The notes under the pieces were generated by a model, which made no database searches, was not told where the DNA came from, and saw only the letters and a program-made list of their open reading frames with translations. Of a stretch of DNA of 64,000 nt, positions 57,713 through 64,000 are shown one piece after another; position 1 is the stretch's first letter, and each line of letters opens with the position of its first letter. A program made the translations under genes and the position numbers. This DNA is from Candidatus Limimonas egerieequi (GTDB lineage: Bacteria > Bacillota > Clostridia > Oscillospirales > Acutalibacteraceae). The stretch is taken from contig JAGHVH010000001.1 of the NCBI GenBank assembly GCA_018064455.1, forward strand, positions 1-64,000, written 5' to 3'.

Positions 57713-58460
57713 AGAGAAGATCTTCTGCGTCTTCTTCGTTTTCCCAGTTGTGCCAAACGTTCTGCACGTCATCGTCATCTTCGAAAAGGTCAAGCATTTT
57801 AGCCATAGCCTTCAAAGAATCCTCATCTTCAAGCTTGGTGTAAGTTGAAGGGATGTACTGAACTTCTGCAAGTGCAAATGTGTAGCCAGCTGCTTCGAGT
57901 GCCTCACGAACAGCGCCAATATCATTTGCTTCTGTGCGAATCTCAAATACTGCTTCGTCGTCAGATAAGAAGTCAACTGCACCTGCTTCAAGTGCTGCGT
58001 CCATGAGTGCTTCCTCATCAACGTCTTCCTTCTCAACAGCGAGAACACCGTATCGATTGAACATGAATGATACGCAACCATTTTGTCCCATGTTGCCACC
58101 GCACTTATCGAAGTAGTGACGAACGTTACCAGCTGTACGGTTCTTGTTATCTGTAAGAGTCTCTACCATAACGGCGATACCTGATGGGCCGTAACCCTCG
58201 TAGATGTTCTCTTCGTAGTTAGCTGTTGAACCTTCGCCGGCAGCCTTTTTGATTGCACGGTCGATGTTGTCGTTAGGAATATTTGCAGCCTTTGCTTTAG
58301 CAATTACGTTTTTGAGTTTTGAGTTAGAAGCTGGATCTGGTCCGCCTTCTTTTACTGCAACTGCGATTTCACGGCCAATCTTGGTAAATACCTTGGCCAT
58401 AGCGGCGTCGTTTGCGCCCTTTTTACGTTTGATTGTACTCCATTTTGAATGTCCTGACAT
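57711..58460 (-). CDS. YebC/PmpR family protein
   Basis: [43 protein letters not shown]. Confidence 0.97.
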   Translation of the reverse strand: MSGHSKWSTIKRKKGANDAAMAKVFTKIGREIAVAVKEGGPDPASNSKLKNVIAKAKAANIPNDNIDRAIKKAAGEGSTANYEENIYEGYGPSGIAVMVETLTDNKNRTAGNVRHYFDKCGGNMGQNGCVSFMFNRYGVLAVEKEDVDEEALMDAALEAGAVDFLSDDEAVFEIRTEANDIGAVREALEAAGYTFALAEVQYIPSTYTKLEDEDSLKAMAKMLDLFEDDDDVQNVWHNWENEEDAEDLL

Positions 58461-58524
58461 TAGAACAACTCCTTAATATTTCTCGAAATTTACTGTATTA
58501 TTATACAACATTTAAAGCGTTTGT

Positions 58525-58905
58525 CTATCTCTCATTTTTTGCTTCCCAAATTTTTTGGAATAACTCGTTCATTCTATCGCTCTCACCCTCAAGGTAGAGG
58601 TAGCCAAAAAGTGCTTCAAGGCCAGTTGCTGCGTGGTAGTCAGCAACGGACATATTTTTTGGCGTGTGGTTGGTGTGGGCATTGCGTCCACGCCTATAAA
58701 TGTCGAGTTCCTTTTCGTTTAGCATGCTTTCAATTATGCGAAAAGCATCCGCTTGAGCTGATGCACTTACAAACTCTAGTTTTTCCTTGTGAAGCTCGCT
58801 CCCCGGACGATTGGCTGTCTTTACGAGTGCCTCACGAACTAGGAGTTCAAATACACTGTCGCCAAGGAAGGCGAGAGTCAGTGGACTGTACTGTGAATTA
58901 TCCAT
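58525..58905 (-). CDS. mrnC: Mini-ribonuclease 3
   Basis: LAFLGDSVFELLVREAL, RRGRNAHTNHTPKNMSVADYHAATGLEALFGYLYL. Confidence 0.92.
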   Translation of the reverse strand: MDNSQYSPLTLAFLGDSVFELLVREALVKTANRPGSELHKEKLEFVSASAQADAFRIIESMLNEKELDIYRRGRNAHTNHTPKNMSVADYHAATGLEALFGYLYLEGESDRMNELFQKIWEAKNER

Positions 58906-58914
58906 AGTTTCCCC

Positions 58915-60192
58915 CTATGGTACATAGTCGAATTCGATGTCGTAGATGTTTACTGTATCTCCCTCTTGAATACCGCGTGCTTGTAGTTCTGCTTCGATTC
59001 CAGAACTTATCATAACGCGCTGGAGATACTGGAGTGACTCATAGTCATCAAGGTCAACCTTAGAGAGGATTGGGATGAGCCATTCACCCTCAACAACATA
59101 GTAGTCATCGTCCTCTTTTGTGATAGTGAAATTACGGTTACCTTTCTTCTTTTCATAGAACTCAAGTGGGATTTCCTCAGCCTCATATTGTTTGATAGGA
59201 GGGAGGGTAGCAAGCTTCGCTGCTACGGCATTTATGAGCTCTTTTGTGCCCTCTAAAATTGGGGCGCAGATGCTGAAATATTCATAGCCTTTTTCTTCGA
59301 CATATGACTTGAATTTTTCAATCTGTTCCTTAGTTGCCATATCGGTTTTGTTGCCGGCAACAATCTGAGGAAGTTCTGCCATTTCAGGGTTGAATTTTAT
59401 AAGTTCGGCGTTGATTGTTTCGAAGTCCTCGATTGGGTCACGGCCCTCTGAACCTGCGACGTCTACGATGTGGACAAGCATGCGACAGCGTTCGACGTGA
59501 CGCAAGAAGTCATGGCCAAGGCCTATGCCATCGGCTGCGCCTTCGATAAGGCCTGGGATGTCGGCCATGACGAATGAGGAACCTTCGCCCATAGATACAA
59601 CGCCGAGAACTGGTGTGATAGTTGTGAAGTGGTAGTTGCCAATGTTTGGTTTGGCCTCTGATACAACAGAGATAAGCGTTGATTTACCAACGTTTGGATA
59701 ACCAAGGAGACCAACATCAGCAAGGAGTTTGAGTTCAAGTTGAACTTCCCATTCCTCACCTGGCATACCATCTTTTGCAAAACGAGGAGTCTGACGAGTA
59801 GGGGTGGCAAAGTGAACGTTGCCCCAACCACCTTTGCCGCCATGAGCTGCGATGAATTCATCCTCTGTGCTCATGTCTGCCATGATTACGCCGCTTTCAA
59901 CTTCTCTTATTATTGTGCCGCGAGGCACGTCGATATAGAGGTCCTCACCCTTTTTGCCATTGCAATGTGAGCCTCTGCCATCTTCACCGTTCCTTGCGGA
60001 ATATTTTTTCTTATAGCGGAAATCGGCGAGCGTCGAGAGGTTCGTATTTACGCGGAAAATGATATTTCCGCCACGACCACCGTCGCCACCGTCAGGACCA
60101 CCTGACGCTACATACTTTTCGCGATGAAAAGCAACAGCGCCATTTCCGCCTTTACCAGCTTTTATTGTGATTTTTGCTATGTCTACAAACAT
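58915..60192 (-). CDS. obg: GTPase Obg/CgtA
   Basis: MFVDIAKITIKAGKGGNGAVAFHREKYVASGGPDGGDGGRGGNI, GYPNVGKSTLIS, DIPGLIEGAADG. Confidence 0.98.
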   Translation of the reverse strand: MFVDIAKITIKAGKGGNGAVAFHREKYVASGGPDGGDGGRGGNIIFRVNTNLSTLADFRYKKKYSARNGEDGRGSHCNGKKGEDLYIDVPRGTIIREVESGVIMADMSTEDEFIAAHGGKGGWGNVHFATPTRQTPRFAKDGMPGEEWEVQLELKLLADVGLLGYPNVGKSTLISVVSEAKPNIGNYHFTTITPVLGVVSMGEGSSFVMADIPGLIEGAADGIGLGHDFLRHVERCRMLVHIVDVAGSEGRDPIEDFETINAELIKFNPEMAELPQIVAGNKTDMATKEQIEKFKSYVEEKGYEYFSICAPILEGTKELINAVAAKLATLPPIKQYEAEEIPLEFYEKKKGNRNFTITKEDDDYYVVEGEWLIPILSKVDLDDYESLQYLQRVMISSGIEAELQARGIQEGDTVNIYDIEFDYVP

Positions 60193-60269
60193 AAAAATAC
60201 CTCAGTGAGAAATCTCCCAAAATTCGTTACTATATTAATAGATATTATAAGGGTTGTCAATTTAATAAG

Positions 60270-60298
60270 TTGTAAAAGTGGACAATATATAGTAAAAT
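60270..60298 (+). promoter_or_regulatory. Candidate promoter upstream of lipoprotein gene
   Basis: TTGTAA (60270-60275), 17 bp, TAAAAT (60293-60298). Confidence 0.45.
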
Positions 60299-60342
60299 TA
60301 TTATATGAATGCGCTTTTGCGCTATGAAAGAAGGGCTTTAAG

Positions 60343-61056
60343 ATGAAGAAACTTATAGCATTACTCCTATCATTAATTTTAGTGCTTTCATTTGCAGCTT
60401 GCTCAAAGGGCGGCGAGACTACAAATACTGACAAGCCTCAAAAGGGCGAGAAGGTAGAGGTCACCGGCATTGGAGCAACTGCAAAGGTTACAATAACAGA
60501 GGACAAGCATGGCACAGGTACAATGCTTAATGCTGCCAAGCTCCCAAGCTTCTCAGTAGAGGGCGAGAGCGCTGCAATCGCTCAAATCAATGATCATATC
60601 AAGAGTGAGGTCGTAGCTTTCTGCGACGAGGCAGCAGCAGAGCCGCTTCAGTACGCAGTAGCAGATACTGCAGTAGTAGAAACTGACAGATACCTCTGTG
60701 CAGTAGTGTTCTATGGTCGACCACTTAGTGTTGGTATGGATCATGATACGGTTGCATCTTATGTATATGACAAGGCGAATGACAGTGAGGTCCTCCTTGA
60801 TGATGCGTTAAAGATTGCAGGATACGATGCAGCACAGTTTGATTCACTTGTTACAAAATTGTATAAGAGCAAGGGACTTGGCGAGGATTTACTTGAGTCA
60901 AAGGTAGTAGGCTTTAGTTTCCTTCAAAATGGAATGCCAGAGTTCTTTGTATGTATTAGATACGACACTGGTGCAGATGAGATTATCGAACTTGTTAAAG
61001 TTAACACAGATACAAGATCATTTGATCAGACATCTTATGCACAGTTTATAGCATAG
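60343..61056 (+). CDS. Lipoprotein of unknown function
   Basis: Signal peptide and lipobox MKKLIALLLSLILVLSFAACSKG. Confidence 0.75.
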   Translation: MKKLIALLLSLILVLSFAACSKGGETTNTDKPQKGEKVEVTGIGATAKVTITEDKHGTGTMLNAAKLPSFSVEGESAAIAQINDHIKSEVVAFCDEAAAEPLQYAVADTAVVETDRYLCAVVFYGRPLSVGMDHDTVASYVYDKANDSEVLLDDALKIAGYDAAQFDSLVTKLYKSKGLGEDLLESKVVGFSFLQNGMPEFFVCIRYDTGADEIIELVKVNTDTRSFDQTSYAQFIA

Positions 61057-61071
61057 ATTGGAGGTCTTTTT

Positions 61072-62064
61072 ATGGCAGATGAAATTAAAAACGAACTTAA
61101 TGAAGTAGAAGAGCCTGCTGTGGCAGAAGAGCCAGAAATGGCAGCAGAAGTTGCTCCAGAAAAGGACATAGATACAAAGGCAATTATTGATAACATCTTT
61201 GGCAGAAAGCCAACAGGTGAAGCAAGTGGCGAGGTTGACACAACCAAGGTTAAGCGCCCAGAGAACATCTTTTCAAAGCCAATACCTGTAACTCAGGATG
61301 AGGCTGCAAGAAAGTCACGCCTCAAGACAGTTATTATTGAAGGCTTGCTCTTTGGTGCTTTTATTACTGCAATTACAGTTATTTATTCGTTCTCGGGACT
61401 TGAACTCAAACTCGACCCTGAAAATGGCGTTAATACTCCTTCGTTTTGGTTCTTCCTCTTTGTGTTCATTTTCTTTTCGGTTGTAATTGGTGTTGGTGAC
61501 TATTTCCTCACAGAGCGCCGAGTAAACAATTACAACTCCAAGATGGCAGGTATCAATATCGATAGTGAAATCGATAACGAGATTGAAAAAGCTCTTGCTG
61601 AGCAAGAGGCAGAGGGCATCACAGCAGAGGACGCTGCTGCAATGAATAACTCAAATGGTGAAGAAAAGCCACTCATTGATATCAGATGTGTATCGGGCGA
61701 AGAATCCTTGACTGACAAGGTCCTTGAGGCATATGTTAACGATGAAAAGGTTGGATTTATCCAGTCTTGTAAAGGCGTAATACTTGACAGCAATGGCTTT
61801 GAGACTCCAATTCTCAAGGTTTGTGGGCTTCAAGCAAACGATGGTGACTTCAAAAACGGCGTAGTTATGGAACTTATCGGCGGACTTAAGAAGCTTGCAT
61901 CAGATAACACACTTGCTGCTGTTGCTATTCCAAAGTCAGTTTATGGCGATTTGGTACTCAACGTTTCAGGAGCAGAAAAATTTGGTATCACATATGGTGA
62001 AGAATTAAAAATACAAGAAGCATATCCTGGTGCTTTGATGGGAATTAAAGGTGAACTTAAGTGA
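61072..62064 (+). CDS. Acidic-N-terminus membrane protein of unknown function
   Basis: Two TM segments (VIIEGLLFGAFITAITVIYSF, FWFFLFVFIFFSVVIGVGDYFL) and soluble C-domain. Confidence 0.65.
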   Translation: MADEIKNELNEVEEPAVAEEPEMAAEVAPEKDIDTKAIIDNIFGRKPTGEASGEVDTTKVKRPENIFSKPIPVTQDEAARKSRLKTVIIEGLLFGAFITAITVIYSFSGLELKLDPENGVNTPSFWFFLFVFIFFSVVIGVGDYFLTERRVNNYNSKMAGINIDSEIDNEIEKALAEQEAEGITAEDAAAMNNSNGEEKPLIDIRCVSGEESLTDKVLEAYVNDEKVGFIQSCKGVILDSNGFETPILKVCGLQANDGDFKNGVVMELIGGLKKLASDNTLAAVAIPKSVYGDLVLNVSGAEKFGITYGEELKIQEAYPGALMGIKGELK

Positions 62065-63224
62065 TTAGTATACTTTCAAAAATTTTCATAAAAGATGCTA
62101 ATGATTTCACAAGCCCGGCAATTCGCCGGGCTTATGGTACCTTATGTAGCATTGTTGGCATTTTCTTGAACGTTTTGATGTTTGCAGGCAAGTACATTGC
62201 TGGTACTATTGCAAACTCTGTTTCTATCACAGCTGATGCGTTTAATAACTTGTCAGATGCTGGTAGTTCAATTATTACATTACTTGGCTTTAGGCTTGCT
62301 GGACGCAAGCCAGACCCTGATCATCCTTTCGGTCATGGAAGGATAGAATATCTCTCTGGCCTTGCAGTTTCGATTCTTATCCTTTTGATGGGATTTGAAC
62401 TTATGAAGTCCTCTGTTACAAAGCTCATTCATCCAGAGCCAGTTGAGGCAAGCCTCCTTGCTGGTGGCATAATGGTTGCCGCTATTTTAATCAAGGTTTA
62501 TATGGCGTTTTATAACAAGACGATTGGTAAAAAGATTGATAGTGCAGCAATGGCTGCTGTTGCAGCAGACTCTCTTTCAGATACAATTTCAACAGTTGTT
62601 GTTTTGATTTCAATGATACTCTCCAAGTTCATTGATTTCCCGATTGATGCTGTTGCTGGTATTTTTGTAGCAATCCTCATCTTAAAGACAGGTTTTGATT
62701 CTGTCCGTGACACAGTGGCACCGCTACTTGGTCAGGCTCCAGACCCAGAACTTGTAAAGCAGATTGAGGAAATCGTAATGAAGCAAGAGCACGTTGTTGG
62801 TATTCATGACTTTATTGTTCATGACTATGGTCCAGGCAGACTCTTTGTTTCACTCCATGCAGAGGTTCCAGGTGACGTTGATATTTTTGAACTTCACGAT
62901 GAGATAGACAACGCTGAGTTTGAACTTCGCGATGTTATTGGCTGTGAACCGACCATTCATATGGATCCAATTGATGTTAATAACGAGCATCTTGCTGAAC
63001 TTAAAGAAGCAGTTGCAAAAATAATCAAGGAATACGATGAAGTTTTATCTTTCCATGATTTTAGAATGGTACCAGGTGAGACTCACACAAACTTGATTTT
63101 TGATGTAGTTGTACCTGCAAAGTATAAAAAGTCAAATTCGCAAGTAAACGAGGAACTCAAAGAAATCATTCACAGCAAACTTGATTGTTTCGCAGTAATT
63201 ATCGTTGAGCAATCATATGTATAA
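62061..63224 (+). CDS. Cation diffusion facilitator (CDF) transporter
   Basis: SITADAFNNLSDAGSSIITLLGFRLAGRKPDPDHPFGHGRIEYLSGL; GTGA overlap with preceding CDS. Confidence 0.95.
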   Translation: MISILSKIFIKDANDFTSPAIRRAYGTLCSIVGIFLNVLMFAGKYIAGTIANSVSITADAFNNLSDAGSSIITLLGFRLAGRKPDPDHPFGHGRIEYLSGLAVSILILLMGFELMKSSVTKLIHPEPVEASLLAGGIMVAAILIKVYMAFYNKTIGKKIDSAAMAAVAADSLSDTISTVVVLISMILSKFIDFPIDAVAGIFVAILILKTGFDSVRDTVAPLLGQAPDPELVKQIEEIVMKQEHVVGIHDFIVHDYGPGRLFVSLHAEVPGDVDIFELHDEIDNAEFELRDVIGCEPTIHMDPIDVNNEHLAELKEAVAKIIKEYDEVLSFHDFRMVPGETHTNLIFDVVVPAKYKKSNSQVNEELKEIIHSKLDCFAVIIVEQSYV

Positions 63225-63236
63225 TTGGTGATAAAT

Positions 63237-64000
63237 ATGGCTGAAGAAAAACTTAATTTTAAAATAGTAATACCTGATGTGGATACACTCACAAGTGGCA
63301 AAGATGACCTTGATTTGGAACCACTTGAGCAGTTTGGACGCGTAGTAGCGCTTAACACATCAGAGCAGGACAAGGTATTGCAGGAGGTAAAGGATGCCGA
63401 TGCAATCCTTGTAAATAAGATTGAAATAAACGAGGCTCTCCTTGGCGAGAACCCAAGTGTTAAATTTGTTGGACTCTTTGCAACAGGATACAACAATATT
63501 GATCTTGAGTATTGCAATGCTCACGGCATAACTGTCTGCAACGTGCCAACTTATTCAACTAATTCAGTTGCACAGCAGACATTTGCGTTCATCCTTGAGC
63601 ATTACTCAAATCTCTCAAAGTACAACAATTTTGTACAAGAGGGTGGATGGGTAAACTCTGGTACTTTTGCGCCATTTGTTTTCCCACTGTCAGAGCTTGC
63701 TTCCAAGACAATTGGTCTTATTGGATATGGCAAGATAGGCCATCAAGTGGCCAAGATTGCGCGTGCCTTTGGCATGGATGTCCTTGTGTATACAAGGAGT
63801 TACGAAAAGGCCAAGAGCTCGGGCGACAACACTATGCTTGAAGGCTTCTTGGATCGTGCCGACAGGGACGTTACATTTGTAACGCTTGATAACCTCCTTC
63901 GTCACTCTGATATCGTTAGTGTGCATTGCCCACTAAACCCAGAATCAACTGGCCTTATCAATCGTGAGACAATTTCCAAGATGCGCGATGGTGCATTCTT
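63237..64000 (+). CDS. D-isomer-specific 2-hydroxyacid dehydrogenase, truncated at the window end
   Basis: My translation: KFVGLFATGYNNIDLEYCNAHGITVCNVPTYSTNSVAQQTFAFILEH...KTIGLIGYGKIGHQVAKIARAFGMDVLVYTR; absent from the ORF track because no stop is in the window. Confidence 0.9.
   Translation, partial: MAEEKLNFKIVIPDVDTLTSGKDDLDLEPLEQFGRVVALNTSEQDKVLQEVKDADAILVNKIEINEALLGENPSVKFVGLFATGYNNIDLEYCNAHGITVCNVPTYSTNSVAQQTFAFILEHYSNLSKYNNFVQEGGWVNSGTFAPFVFPLSELASKTIGLIGYGKIGHQVAKIARAFGMDVLVYTRSYEKAKSSGDNTMLEGFLDRADRDVTFVTLDNLLRHSDIVSVHCPLNPESTGLINRETISKMRDGAF

Noticed and set aside
57611-57802. Small ORF after the orphan membrane protein
   Set aside because: Overlaps the terminator and the 3' end of the convergent yebC-family gene

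Overview
A 64 kb, gene-dense chromosomal window, probably from an anaerobic Clostridia-like Firmicute (inferred from gene content and Gram-positive RBS/terminator style; not verified by search). I see no CRISPR array, rRNA, prophage, transposase or integrase. Contents: three tRNAs (Gly, 5'-truncated; Cys; Leu on -), many intrinsic terminators, a likely preQ1-I riboswitch upstream of queT, and about 57 supported CDSs. Main blocks: azlCD; tRNA-modification genes (tcdA, ttcA-like, miaB, queT, queH, tmcAL, mtaB); copA; an aldehyde ferredoxin oxidoreductase / MoaD-like / 4-cluster polyferredoxin operon; miaB-ylbF/ymcA-like-mutS-mutL; type III glutamine synthetase; a signalling run (SpoIIE-type phosphatase/RsbW kinase fusion, small HD alarmone hydrolase, STAS-APH kinase fusion, GGDEF, hybrid histidine kinase); HndA/C/D-type bifurcating [FeFe]-hydrogenase; FNT channel plus NrtABC-like ABC transporter; aquaporin, ackA, citrate synthase, YebC, MrnC, Obg, CDF transporter, and a truncated D-2-hydroxyacid dehydrogenase at the 3' edge. 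Best second-look items: (1) the compact partner-switching module in which the STAS protein is fused to an APH-fold kinase and translationally coupled to an alarmone-hydrolase-like gene; (2) a PASTA protein with a kinase fold that has lost Lys, HRD-Asp and DFG-Asp (pseudokinase); (3) three cytoplasmic family-I.5-like lipase paralogs, one of which has lost its nucleophilic Ser; (4) the AOR-polyferredoxin operon; (5) an orphan 90-aa membrane protein behind a perfect consensus promoter. All calls are by reading motifs; no searches were run.
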